Assembly (NCBI RefSeq): GCF_963583255.1
Contig: NC_084806.1
Location: 12,178,817-12,242,816, forward strand
Direction of reading: 5' to 3'
DNA length: 64,000 nucleotides
Source of the DNA: Pyrus communis
Taxonomy: Eukaryota > Streptophyta > Magnoliopsida > Rosales > Rosaceae
Shown: positions 22,547 through 32,997 of the stretch, piece after piece
Layout: each line of letters starts with the position of its first letter
Position numbering within the stretch: the first letter of the stretch is position 1
The notes under the pieces: model-generated
What the model was told of the DNA's origin: nothing
Databases searched by the model: none
The model's input: the letters and a program-made list of their open reading frames with translations, nothing else
Made by a program: the position numbers and the translations under genes

Positions 22547-25486
22547 TCAAAACGCCTTCATTCCTAGCATTTCACGCAGTAGCCGGAATGTTTCAATTGG
22601 CAATGGCTTTGTGAAGATGTCTGCCACTTGTTCCTTGGTGTGACAGTAGACAAGTTCAATTGTCTTTTGCTTCACATGGTCCCTTAGAAAATGGAACCTG
22701 GTATCAATGTGCTTGCTCCTTCCATGTTGAACAGGATTCTTTGCAAGTTTGATTGCAGACACGTTATCTACATGAATCACAGTCGATTCCACTTGTGGAT
22801 GACACACTGACTTCAACAAATTTCTTAACCAAATTGCCTCACACACGGTTGAGGCTACAGCAACATACTCGGCTTCACATGATGACAAAGCAACAATTGA
22901 TTGCTTCTTTGAAGTCCATGAGAAAGCTGTTGATCCTAGAAAAAACACATAGCCAGTTGTGCTTTTCCTTTCATCTTGGTCACCTCCCCAATCACTATCT
23001 GAATAACCAAATAATTTTGCATCTTCACCAAAATTATAAAATAGACCATAGTTTAGAGTACCTCTTATGTACCTCAAAATTCTCTTGGCGGCCAGCCAAT
23101 GAGACTCCCTTGGTGTTTCCATGTATCGACTCACGAGTCCAACACCATAAACTATATCAGGTCTTGTGATTGTAAGGTACCTTAGGCTTCCAACGAGGCT
23201 TTTGTACACTGTTGAGTTTACAAACTCACCCTCTCCTCCTTTGGACAGCTTCAATCCAGTTGCGACTGGAGTATTGACAGTGTTGCACTTGTCCATATTG
23301 AACTTCTTCAATATGTCTCTCATGTACCTTTGTTGAGAGATGTAGATACCATCACTTTCTTGCTTCACTTCTATGCCAAGAAAGTATGACATTAATCCAT
23401 TGTCAGTCATCTCGAATTCACTGAACATGGATTGCTTGAACTCATGGAACATTGCCTCATTGTTTCCTGTAAACAATAAATCATCTACATAGAGACAAAT
23501 AATTAAGAACTCCCATTTTTCACCATTCTTCATGTAAACTGAATGCTCGTATGGACATTTCTGAAATCCATTTTGGTGAAGGTAGTTGTCGATCCTTGAG
23601 TTCCAAGCTCGTGGTGCTTGCTTGAGGCCGTACAAAGCCTTCTTCAAACGATACACCTTATCTTCTTCTCCTTGTACTTGGAAGCCTTCCGGTTGTTCCA
23701 CGTACACTTCTTCCTCAAGTACTCCATTAAGGAAGGCTGACTTGACATCTAGTTGATAAATTTTCCATTTATGATGTGCGGCAAGAGAGATTAGCAATCT
23801 TACCGTGTCAAGTCTCGCAACTGGAGCATAGACTTCATCATAGTCCACTCCATACTTCTGTTTGTAGCCCTTTGCTACAAGCCTTGATTTGTATCGATCC
23901 ACACTCCCATCTGCAGTGCGTTTGATCTTGTAAACCCACTTGACACCAATAGCCTTCTGATTTGGTGGGAGCTTTGTCAGCTCCCAAGTGTCATTCTTCT
24001 CGATGGCATGGATCTCTTCTTCCATGGCTTTCTTCCAACAATCTTCTTCCACAGCTTCATTGAATGAGAAAGGCTCGTGGTCTGCATACAAGCAGAAAAG
24101 GTTGGTTTCTTCTTCTTCTTCTTGTCCATAAATCTCTGTGAGATTCCTTAACCTCACTGGAGTTGAGGAGCTGCTTTCCTCACTAGATGTAGGACCACTC
24201 TTTGCAATTCTGTGCACTGGAGTTGTTGTGATTGTTTGAGCCGGCTGTTGCTCAATCGGTGGTACAACTTCTGGTTCTTCAAAATCAGTGGAGACGATCT
24301 TCTCTTTACTGACTTCTTTGTTGTTCCACGTCCATGTCTCTTCCTCACTGAAGATGACATCTCTACTAACCACTAGTTTGCCAGTTAGTGGGTTGTAGAG
24401 CTTGTATGCCTTGGACTCTTCACTATAGCCCACAAACACACACTTATCACCTCTATCATCAAGTTTCCTCCTCTTGGCTTCTGGAACATGAGCATATGCA
24501 ACACACCCAAAAATTCTTAGGTGTGTAACATTCGGCTTGTATCCACTCCAAGCCTCTTGTGGTGTCATCCTCTTGACACTCTTTGTTGGACATCGATTCA
24601 ACAAATAAATCGAACAAGCTACAGCTTCTGCCCATAACTCTTTTGGCAAATTCTTCTCCTTAAGCATGGACCTTGTCATGTCAAGGATGGTTCGATTCTT
24701 TCTTTCGGCTATCCCATTTTGTTGTGGGGTATAGGCAGCAGTAAGTTGATGCCTAATTCCTTGCTCCTTGCAGTATGCTTGGAAAGCATTGGAGGTGTAC
24801 TCTCCACCTCTATCTGATCTCACAGCCACAAGCTTGTGGTTACTTTCTGCCTCTGTGAGTGCCTTGAACTCCTTGAAAATTTTTAGGGCAGCTGACTTCT
24901 CCTTGAGAAAATAGACCCAAGTCTTTCTACTGAAATCATCAATGAAGGTAATAAAATACCTATTACCTCCATAAGACATGGGATCCAATGGACCACATAT
25001 ATCTGTGTGCACCAACTGCAGTGGTGCCTTTGCTCTCCATGTATCACCAACAGGGAACGATAGTCGTGCTTGCTTGCCAAGCACACAACCTTCACATACT
25101 TGGCGTGTGGCTTCAATCTGGGGTAGACCACGAACCATTCCTCCACTTGACAGCAACTTTAGGCCATTGAAATTAAGATGGCCAAATCGAAGATGCCATT
25201 TCCATGACTCATCTTCCATTACACCGATGTTGCAGCTTCCAATATTTGTGTTCAAATTCAACGGAAACATCCGGTTCTTTGACATTCGAACACGTGCAAT
25301 AAGCTTTCTCCTTGCATTCCTGAGAGTGAGAAGCATGTTCTCCATATGTATAATGTACCCTTTCTGGAGCAGTTGACCAATGCTCAGAATGTTGCTCTTC
25401 ATACCTGGTATGTAGTAGGTATCGGAGATGTATTCTTCTCTTCCATCCTTCTGGATGATCTTGATCTTCCCTTTGCCTTCAACTGG
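22547..25486 (-). CDS. Copia 1 pol: protease C-terminus, integrase, reverse transcriptase, RNase H
   Basis: Downstream of the TAG the same frame stays open for about 980 codons to the stop at 22547. In order: GAG-pre-integrase with the His/Cys zinc site ([17 protein letters not shown]); integrase core with catalytic residues in [18 protein letters not shown] and [11 protein letters not shown]; the copia RT with [15 protein letters not shown] [35 protein letters not shown] and the YVDD box in [11 protein letters not shown]; then RNase H ([19 protein letters not shown]) and the C-terminal [11 protein letters not shown] motif. All appear intact. The first internal Met is codon 25402, but translation would normally come as a Gag-Pol polyprotein, so this piece is not an independent gene. 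Confidence 0.93.
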   Translation of the reverse strand, partial: PVEGKGKIKIIQKDGREEYISDTYYIPGMKSNILSIGQLLQKGYIIHMENMLLTLRNARRKLIARVRMSKNRMFPLNLNTNIGSCNIGVMEDESWKWHLRFGHLNFNGLKLLSSGGMVRGLPQIEATRQVCEGCVLGKQARLSFPVGDTWRAKAPLQLVHTDICGPLDPMSYGGNRYFITFIDDFSRKTWVYFLKEKSAALKIFKEFKALTEAESNHKLVAVRSDRGGEYTSNAFQAYCKEQGIRHQLTAAYTPQQNGIAERKNRTILDMTRSMLKEKNLPKELWAEAVACSIYLLNRCPTKSVKRMTPQEAWSGYKPNVTHLRIFGCVAYAHVPEAKRRKLDDRGDKCVFVGYSEESKAYKLYNPLTGKLVVSRDVIFSEEETWTWNNKEVSKEKIVSTDFEEPEVVPPIEQQPAQTITTTPVHRIAKSGPTSSEESSSSTPVRLRNLTEIYGQEEEEETNLFCLYADHEPFSFNEAVEEDCWKKAMEEEIHAIEKNDTWELTKLPPNQKAIGVKWVYKIKRTADGSVDRYKSRLVAKGYKQKYGVDYDEVYAPVARLDTVRLLISLAAHHKWKIYQLDVKSAFLNGVLEEEVYVEQPEGFQVQGEEDKVYRLKKALYGLKQAPRAWNSRIDNYLHQNGFQKCPYEHSVYMKNGEKWEFLIICLYVDDLLFTGNNEAMFHEFKQSMFSEFEMTDNGLMSYFLGIEVKQESDGIYISQQRYMRDILKKFNMDKCNTVNTPVATGLKLSKGGEGEFVNSTVYKSLVGSLRYLTITRPDIVYGVGLVSRYMETPRESHWLAAKRILRYIRGTLNYGLFYNFGEDAKLFGYSDSDWGGDQDERKSTTGYVFFLGSTAFSWTSKKQSIVALSSCEAEYVAVASTVCEAIWLRNLLKSVCHPQVESTVIHVDNVSAIKLAKNPVQHGRSKHIDTRFHFLRDHVKQKTIELVYCHTKEQVADIFTKPLPIETFRLLREMLGMKAF

Positions 25487-26569
25487 CTACTTTGAGGAGT
25501 CACCAAGACTTACAGATCCATAGGCCCCTTCTTTGAGTTCGGCAAAAAACTCCTTCTTTCCACACATGTGATTGCTTGCACCAGAGTCCAAATACCAAAC
25601 ATCTTGTTGGCTACTGGAATCATGGTGTGCTAGTAAGACTGTAAGTTCTTCATCAGTATTTCCACTTGATTCTGCCATGTTGATATGCTCACCATTTTTA
25701 TGTGAACACTCATTGGCATAATGTCCATATTGCTTACAGTTGTGACACTGGATATGCGCCTTTCCTCGAGTAGATCTCCACTCCTGAGACTGACCTTGAT
25801 TTTGTGCATAGCCTCGACCTCTTCCTCGGGCTCGTCCTCGGCTACGGTTGGATGAGCTCCCACGACGTGAGTTCCACTGCCCACGACCTTTATTTGGTTT
25901 GTCAATATTCAACTTTGACTCCAAAGCTTGCTCTAGCGTTGTGGGGCTTGCATTCTTCTGAATGCGTTGCTCGTGAACTAGGAGGGATCCTAGTAGCTCT
26001 TCTGCGCTCATCACCTCCAAATCCTTGGATTCCTCAATGGCAGTCACCACATGCTCAAACTTAGATGTGAGTGACCGGAGTATCTTCTCCACAACTCGTA
26101 CTTCATCGAGTCTCTCGCCATTTCTCCTCATCTGATTTACTATCACAATGAGCCTTGAGTGATAGTCGGAGATGCTCTCCCCTTCATTCATATGAGCAGT
26201 TTCAAAATCTGCTCGAAGTGATTGTAACCTCACTTTCTTGACTCGATCTACTCCTTTGTAGATTGTACTGAGTGTATCCCATACTTGCTTGCTCGTTGTT
26301 GCTTCTGCAACCTTCTCGAACGTTGAATCTTCCAAACCCTGGTATAGAAGATACAGCGCCTTTTGGTCCTTCTTTCGTAAGTCCTTGAGAGTGTTCCTTT
26401 GATCCGCAGTATATACGGCTTCTTGCTCGGCAGTGGGTACAACATACCCACTACTGACAACTTCCCATAGCTCTTGTGATCCAAACAATGCTTTGAATTG
26501 GATGCACCATCTTTCATAATTTTCTTTCTTCAATGTGGGAACTTGGAGTTGCACTAAGTTGGACGCCAT
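25487..26569 (-). CDS. Copia 1 gag and protease N-terminus, ended by TAG
   Basis: 360 residues starting MASNLVQLQVPTLKKENYE. It has a UBN2-type Gag (WDTLSTIYKG, LQSLRADFETAHMNEGES, SDYHSRLIVIVNQMRRNGE), a basic RGRGRGYAQ region, one CCHC zinc knuckle (CHNCKQYGHYANEC) and the protease active site WYLDSGASNHMCG about 35 residues before the end. The frame stops inside the protease at TAG (25487-25489) followed by CCA, then continues in the same frame with typical protease sequence ([10 protein letters not shown]). Either a recent nonsense mutation or, less likely, a readthrough site: the context is not the CARYYA type known from viral leaky stops. Confidence 0.92.
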   Translation of the reverse strand: MASNLVQLQVPTLKKENYERWCIQFKALFGSQELWEVVSSGYVVPTAEQEAVYTADQRNTLKDLRKKDQKALYLLYQGLEDSTFEKVAEATTSKQVWDTLSTIYKGVDRVKKVRLQSLRADFETAHMNEGESISDYHSRLIVIVNQMRRNGERLDEVRVVEKILRSLTSKFEHVVTAIEESKDLEVMSAEELLGSLLVHEQRIQKNASPTTLEQALESKLNIDKPNKGRGQWNSRRGSSSNRSRGRARGRGRGYAQNQGQSQEWRSTRGKAHIQCHNCKQYGHYANECSHKNGEHINMAESSGNTDEELTVLLAHHDSSSQQDVWYLDSGASNHMCGKKEFFAELKEGAYGSVSLGDSSK

Positions 26570-26613
26570 AACTGCTGCACCTGCCAGAATGGTATTCTGG
26601 CTCTGATACCAAT

Positions 26614-27055
26614 TGTTGGTATTTGACAGTTTACTAACTCAATACCAAAATATGTGGGTGATAAGTTTACAAACTCTATCACACCTCTTTCACTTTGCAC
26701 TCTCAAATAAAATTGGACAAAGAAAGAAATAGAGAAAGGAGGGAAGCAACAAGCTTTGGCAAAACACTTGGACTTTGATATATGAAAAGGTTTACAAATT
26801 GTTGGAATAAGAAAGCTTACAAGCTTCTTCACAATTGGAAGTGGGATTTGGATGGGATGATTTACAATGCTTGAGAACTTGGGTATTTATAGCAAACCAA
26901 ATGATTAAACTAAGATTATTTATTACCACACAAAACACATTAATTGCACCTAATAATTTTTATTCAACCATACCTAACATTGCCTAACTTTCAATGCCTA
27001 ACTTTGACATTGATTTTCAACAATAGCAACCTTGTTTTGATTTGAATTTCCAACA
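26614..27055 (-). repeat. 5' LTR of copia element 1
   Basis: 442 bp. Drives element transcription on the minus strand. One substitution relative to the 3' LTR was found by eye. Confidence 0.95.
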
Positions 27056-27085
27056 CAAAACGCGTGCCGATGACGGGGTTTCATC

Positions 27086-30000
27086 TTTTTTTTTTGGTAA
27101 ACTGGATTTATAACCAGGGCAAAGCCAAAAAAGGTACAAGGAAGTCCACAGCAAGGATTAACCAACAAACGTAACCCAAAGAAACTACTTCATAGTGAAA
27201 GAGGGAGCAAAGACCCGACACAAACCATAACATTGTGTCACCCTAAATCACTCGAACCAAATCAAGACTTAAGGTGGACACGGTAAACTATCCTTGTTCA
27301 AAATATGAACGATATGGAGGTCTCTCGACCCAAGTATAATCGCTCATCTCCGAGTTCTTGGAAGAAGCTAATCGATCAGCAACCATGTTGACTGATCTAG
27401 GCACCCAGGACCAACGCATCTGGAAAAAGTCCTTCACACACAAAATTTTTCTTAAGACTGGAACCGTGTCACATCTCTCATTGAATATGGAATTACTTAA
27501 AGTTAAAAATTACTTCCTTTGAATCTGATTCCATAACGATTTTATCTAACTCCAAGTTCTTGGCAAGCATACACCCATCCAAGATCGCCTTTGCCTCCGC
27601 CACTCGAACGCTTAACACCGAGATACATGATTTCCTTGCAGCAACAAACTTATCATTTGAATCTTTAATTACCATTGCAATATTTCCCTTCTTTGTTGTA
27701 GCATTCCAGCTAGCATCCGCATTAACTTTAAACAATGACCGATCAGGTGGAGACCAAGCAGAGGTGGGCTGAGAATTACCATGTAGATTTCCATGGTTGT
27801 TTGAGCTTGTCCGCCTCCCACTTGTAGCCCTTTGAGTTCTCCTAGTAGCCTCCATAAAGTAGCATAGGCAGATCTAGTCTTGTGAATAACCTGCAAATGA
27901 GACACTTTTTTGATTGAAAATAGCATTGCATCTCTCTTTCCAAATATTCCAACAAGTGAACGCCACTTGTGACAAAAGCCAAGTTTTATCTTGCCTACTG
28001 CCCATATTATTCACAATTAGAGAATGTAATCAATTACTAAAAGTATCAATTTCATTTTTATTCACCTTATAGTTAAGTTGGCCTCTGAACCAGACAAGTT
28101 CAACCAATGGGCATAGAAAAAACATATGCTTCATAGACTCATCCTGCTCATTACAAATGGGGCATATTGGTGAGGCAGCAACACGTCTCTTAAAGATATT
28201 CAACCTTGTGGCAAGAGCTCTATAAAGGACTCTCCACATAAAAGTTCAAATTTTAGGAGGGGTTTCCAACTTCCAAATACTTTTCCAGACTTGGCTATTG
28301 ATTGATGCCATTAAGGAGGAATTTCGGTTTCAATTAGAAGACTCCTTACCATGTAACCAATGATAACCCGATTTCACCGTATAAGCACCTCTTTTCTCCA
28401 AAGGCCAAATAAATCTATCATTACAAGAAGGGTCCCCAATTTGTATATCTTTTATTTCATCAAGCTCCCTCTGAGAGATGCAAGAACTAATGGGTTAAAG
28501 ATCCCATTCCTGAGAGGAAGGCCGGATTATAGAGGCAACTTTTTGGTTCAGGTTTACATTAGAATCCACACAAGGGTTGGGATGCCCATTTGGTAATGAA
28601 GGACTCCACCGATCCACCCATAGCCTTATAGTTTCACCATTCATCACCTGCCATTGAGCACCACCCAATAAAATCTCTCTCCCTTCCAGTAAGCTTGCCT
28701 AAGCCTACGAAGCCCTGCTTCCTTTTTTAGCTTCCAGAAATGATGAATTTATAAAGTATCTTGCCTTCATAACTCTAACCCATAAGGATTCTGGTTCCAT
28801 CACCATTCTCCAACATTGTTTAGCCAACACAGCCACATTAAACTCCAGCAAATTCCTGAAACCCAAACCTCCCTCTTGTTTTGGCAAGCTAAAGACATCC
28901 CAACTCACCCAATGGATCTTTTTATCATCAACATTTTGTCCCCACCAAAATATAGCCACAAGAGAGTCAAATTCCTTGCAAATACTTGCAGGAAATTTAA
29001 AAATATTCATTGGGTAAACTGGTACAGCTTGGGCAACAGCTTTAATAAGTACATCATTTCCCGCATGTAACAACAACTTCTATTTCCAACCCTAGATTTT
29101 CCTTAATAAACGATCTTTGATATACCCCAAAGCTTGGCATTTAGACCTACCCCGAATTGTTGACATACCAAGATAAGTACCAAGGTCATCAACAATTGGC
29201 ATCCCCAAAATAGCACCCAACTCTTCCCTTACATTTCTTGGGGTACTAGCACTGAAGTACACACTTGATTTACTGAGACTAACATGCTAGCCTGAAGCAG
29301 CACATTAAGCATTTAAAATCTGAGCAATGTTCCTACAATTTTGTTGACTGGCCTGGAGAAAAATCAAGGTATCATTCGCAAAGCACAGATGCGATATGCT
29401 TAGACTATTTGAGCTAATTTTAATTCCTTCAATATAATTCAAATCCATAGCTTTTTGAATGAGCAAAGAAAGAACATCACTTACAAACAAGAATGAATGA
29501 GCAAAGAAAGAAGCAAAGAAAGAACATCACTTACAAACAAGAAAAGGTAGGGTGAAGGAGGATCCCCTTGCCGAAGCCCACATGAAGGAAGAAATTTCCT
29601 GCCAAGCCTACCATTGATTACAACAGAGAAGTCAACAGTGACCACACACTTCATAATTAAATCAATCCATCTTCGATCGAACCCCATCTTGACCATAACC
29701 TCCTCCAAGAAATCTCACTCTACACGATCATAAGCTTTATTCATATCCAACTTTATACCTAATTCAAACTTTATTTTAGTTCTTCGTAATTTCATGAAAT
29801 GGAAAATTTCATGGCCAATCAAAATATTATTTTCAATCTGCCGGCCAGCAACAAAAGCATTCTACATTGGAGAAATTAACGTCAGTAAGAGTGGTTTAAG
29901 TCGATTGGCAAGAATTTTAGAGAGTACCTTATAAGAAAAGTTGCCCAGGCTAATGGGTCTGAATTGAGCAACAGACTTCGGATTCGGAACCTTCGAGATC

Positions 30001-31214
30001 AAGACAAGCTGTGTAGAGTTTTTTTTTTTTGGGGCTAACCTCTCCATTCATAAAATTGTTGACTATTCCTTTAATCTCCTGCGAAGTAACATCCCAGTAG
30101 CAATGGTAGAATATGCCTTGAAATCTGTCAGGCCCAGGTGCTTTCATACCCCGCCACCCCCCGCCCCCCGCCCGCCCCCCCCCCCCCCCCCCCCCCCCCA
30201 ACAATTTGAAATACTGCATCCTCAATCTCACTGTCAGTAATTAGACAAGTGAGAGTGAGATTCATCTCCATTGTCACCTTCTGATCCACACAATCAAGAA
30301 GTGAACCCCAATCTCTCGGCCCATCTGTGGCAAACAAAGACTTATAGTGCTCCTTAAATGTTTTCCTTATTTGATTTGCATTCTTGACCCACTGCCCATT
30401 ACCATCCTTAATCTTCATAATCTTATTTTGTCTTCTTTTCTGCACAGTGGACTAGTGAAAGAAAGAAGTGTTAGCATCATCGCATTGCAGCCATTTAATT
30501 CTTGACCGATGCTGCCAATAACTTTATTCTTGCTCCCTTAATCTATCAAGATTTAAAGATACAACCTGAATTTGTTCAACATTTTTCCTTCCAATTCATT
30601 TGCAGCACACCCAACTGACCCGTTAATTCTTCAATTTCCACCCTCCTCCGTCTAAACTTTCTTTTGATCCATTCCTTCAATCTACCACAACATAAGTTAA
30701 GTTTCTTTTGCCATTTCAATAGCCAGTCTCCTTCACACTCCTCATCCCAACACTTTTTTACAATATCTCTACAATCGTCTTCTTTCGTCCAAAAAGCCTC
30801 AAATCTAAACCGGCATTTACCTCTAGCGGTCTCAGGTTCACAATTGACAATACGTGGGCGGTGATCCGATCCCATTACTAACCCGTGCGTAACTGCTGTA
30901 TTTGGCCACCATTCTTGCCACTTCCCATTAATCAAACGTCTATCAATTATTTCTTCCACAATCTGCCCTTCCCTTGTACCTCTCCAAGTGAACTTGGGTC
31001 CATTAAAACCCAAATCAATTAATTCCGTCTTGTTCATAAAACTCTGTAAATATCTTGGACGATTAATTCTGACTTCTCTTCCTCCAGATTATTCATCCTC
31101 CCATAAGAATTCATTAAAGTCTCCTCCACACATCCACGGTAAATCACAAGGCCCAAATGTAGTTATCATCCACTTCCAAAAATCCTCCTTTTCATCTCTA
31201 TATGGGGTTCCATA
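27086..31214 (-). mobile_element. Degenerate L1-type LINE, 3' part (endonuclease C-terminus, RT, zinc site, RNase H)
   Basis: Minus strand, 3' poly-A seen as the T run at 27086-27096. Going 5' to 3': end of the endonuclease (31239-30576, FNGPKFTWRGT, GSDHRPRIVN); RT (30445-29305, including PKSVAQFRPISLGN and CGLRQGDPPSPYLF); RT C-terminal part (29076-28705, FWWGQNVDDKKIHWVSWD); zf-RVT (28239-28030, SPICPICNEQDESMKHMFFLCP); and an RNase H-like domain (27855-27493, LFKVNADASW, ESDSKEV). Frames are repeatedly broken and the catalytic FADD box reads FANDTLIF, so it is inactive. The 5' continuation lies at 36142-36390 beyond copia element 2. Confidence 0.9.
30150..30200. repeat. Long poly-C tract within the LINE RT region
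   Basis: C-rich sequence closing with about 24 consecutive C residues, producing a poly-Gly stretch on the minus strand. It is foreign to RT sequence. Expansion or assembly error are both possible. Confidence 0.9.
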
Positions 31215-31537
31215 TAAAGAATATTGTTTTGATCACTAATCTTTTTCATATATCAATGCTGCAATGGCAGCATGGTTTTATATACAAATTGCATATACAC
31301 GCATGCATTAAACAATATTAAAGGTGGCAGATAAACAACAATAAAGGTGGCAGAAACCATGTGATTGTCTGGCTGGGATTATTCCTTCTGTTGTCCAGGT
31401 TGTACAGCAGATAGTTGAGTCCAGGTTGTACAGCAGGTAGTTGAGATAATGGACTGTGTTGTTATGATCCTTTCGGTTGCAGATTGCAGCGGGAAGGTTG
31501 TGGTTGAATTGGTGATTTATCCAAAATAGGTTTATCA
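31215..31537 (-). repeat. 3' LTR of copia element 2
   Basis: 323 bp, same length as 35814-36136. Two substitutions by eye (GTTGTCC/GTTATCC and GGTGGCAG/GGTGGTAG). Confidence 0.95.
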
Positions 31538-32997
31538 CACCCCCGCAAGCTGACAGGGCGTTGACGAACATGAAGCTTGGAGATAAGATAATGGAAGCGA
31601 ACAGATGACAAACCTTTGGTTAAAAAATCGGCAATTTGGTCTGTGGTAGCCACATAACCAACTTCGATTTCCTTGCGAATGACCTTGTCCCGGATGTAGT
31701 GATAATCCACTTCAACATGGCGCATGCGAGCTTGATAAACGGGATTGGAAGCAACAACAATGGCGCTGATATTATCACACCAGAGACAAGGTGGCTGTAA
31801 TGGAAGATATAGATCACGGAATAGATTGCGAAACCATGAGAGATGGGCAGAAGTATAGGCAAGTTGACGATACTCCGCCTCTGTGCTAGACCGTGACACT
31901 CCACGTTGCTTTTTCGAACTCCAGGAAATTAAATTATCGCCAAGAAATATGCAGTGACCGCCAGTGGAACGACGGTTATCAGGGTCGCCAGCGTAGTCAG
32001 CATCATCGAAGGCAGTTAGAGTGAGAGGACTGGATTTGTAAATTAAGCCATGATCATGTGTGCCTTTCAAATACCGTAATATGCGTTTGACTGCAGCCCA
32101 ATGTGCAGTAGTTGGAGAGTGCATGTACTGACATACTTGGTTGACAGCGTAAGCAATATCAGGACGGGTAAAGAGAAGGTATTGAAGGGCACCTACAACA
32201 CTGCGAAAAGAAGATCCATCGGAGAGGGGCTCACCATCATATAAACTCAAGTGTTTACCACTGGGAACTGGCGTTGAGATGGGCTTGGCGTCAGCCATAT
32301 TAGTTTTCTGTAGAAGCTCCAAAATGTACTTGGATTGAGTGAGATAGAAGGCAGAAGGCGTCCGGGAAACCTCCATCCCCAAGAAGTAGTGTAAGGGCCC
32401 AAGATCTTTCATTGCAAAATGAGTACCAAGCTGCGTGATAAACTGAGACAAGTGAGCATTGGTGTTCCCTGTGATTAAAATGTCATCCACATAGATGAGA
32501 AGATAAAGGATTGTTGAGCCATCAAAATAGGTGAAGAGAGACGAGTCAGCTTGGGAAGCAGTGAAGCCCAACTCTTCTAGTTTCTGGGAAAAACATTGAA
32601 ACCAAGCACGGGGTGCTTGTTTCAAACCGTATAGGGACCTTCGAAGTTGACACACATGAGAGGGAAACTGTGGATCAATGAACCCTGCAGGTTGGCGCAT
32701 ATAAACTTCCTCATTCAAGGTGCCATGAAGGAAGGCATTTTGAACATCAAGCTGGCGGATAGGCCACTGAAAGTGAAGAGCAATAGAGAGAATGAGCCGA
32801 ATGGTGGCATGGGTGACCACCGGACTGAAGGTTTCGCAGAAATCAATGCCTTCTTGCTGATGAAAGCCATTTGCAACTAGTCTAGCTTTAAAACGCTCGA
32901 TGGAACCATCAGAGTTCTTTTTTATGCGATACACCCATTTATTTGGTAACATATTCATAGAAGACTTGTAGGGTACCAAAGTCCAAGTGCCTGTACG
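31462..32997 (-). CDS. Copia 2 reverse transcriptase and RNase H, downstream of the TAG
   Basis: Continues in the same frame after the stop: [48 protein letters not shown], the YVDD box in [13 protein letters not shown], then RNase H ([27 protein letters not shown]) and [14 protein letters not shown]. The catalytic motifs are intact. The stop codon falls within the 3' LTR. The first available Met is 32979. Confidence 0.93.
   Translation of the reverse strand, partial: RTGTWTLVPYKSSMNMLPNKWVYRIKKNSDGSIERFKARLVANGFHQQEGIDFCETFSPVVTHATIRLILSIALHFQWPIRQLDVQNAFLHGTLNEEVYMRQPAGFIDPQFPSHVCQLRRSLYGLKQAPRAWFQCFSQKLEELGFTASQADSSLFTYFDGSTILYLLIYVDDILITGNTNAHLSQFITQLGTHFAMKDLGPLHYFLGMEVSRTPSAFYLTQSKYILELLQKTNMADAKPISTPVPSGKHLSLYDGEPLSDGSSFRSVVGALQYLLFTRPDIAYAVNQVCQYMHSPTTAHWAAVKRILRYLKGTHDHGLIYKSSPLTLTAFDDADYAGDPDNRRSTGGHCIFLGDNLISWSSKKQRGVSRSSTEAEYRQLAYTSAHLSWFRNLFRDLYLPLQPPCLWCDNISAIVVASNPVYQARMRHVEVDYHYIRDKVIRKEIEVGYVATTDQIADFLTKGLSSVRFHYLISKLHVRQRPVSLRGCDKPILDKSPIQPQPSRCNLQPKGS

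Larger units (their letters stand above)
22093..27055 (-). mobile_element. Ty1/copia retrotransposon 1, complete, young, one in-frame stop
   Basis: A 4,963-bp element with 442-bp LTRs at 22093-22534 (3' LTR) and 26614-27055 (5' LTR), each TGTTGG...CCAACA, flanked by CAAAA (22088-22092 and 27056-27060). The primer-binding site TGGTATCAGAGC (initiator Met tRNA) lies just inside the 5' LTR (rc of 26598-26610 region), and a purine tract GAGGAGG precedes the 3' LTR. By eye the LTRs differ at one position (AATAAC against AATAGC). Gag, protease, integrase, RT and RNase H lie in one frame from 26569 to 22547, broken only by a TAG at 25487-25489. It sits about 190 bp downstream of psaD. Confidence 0.95.

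Noticed and set aside
30128..30231. Glycine-rich protein on the minus strand
   Set aside because: The Gly stretch is the translation of the poly-C tract within a broken LINE RT.
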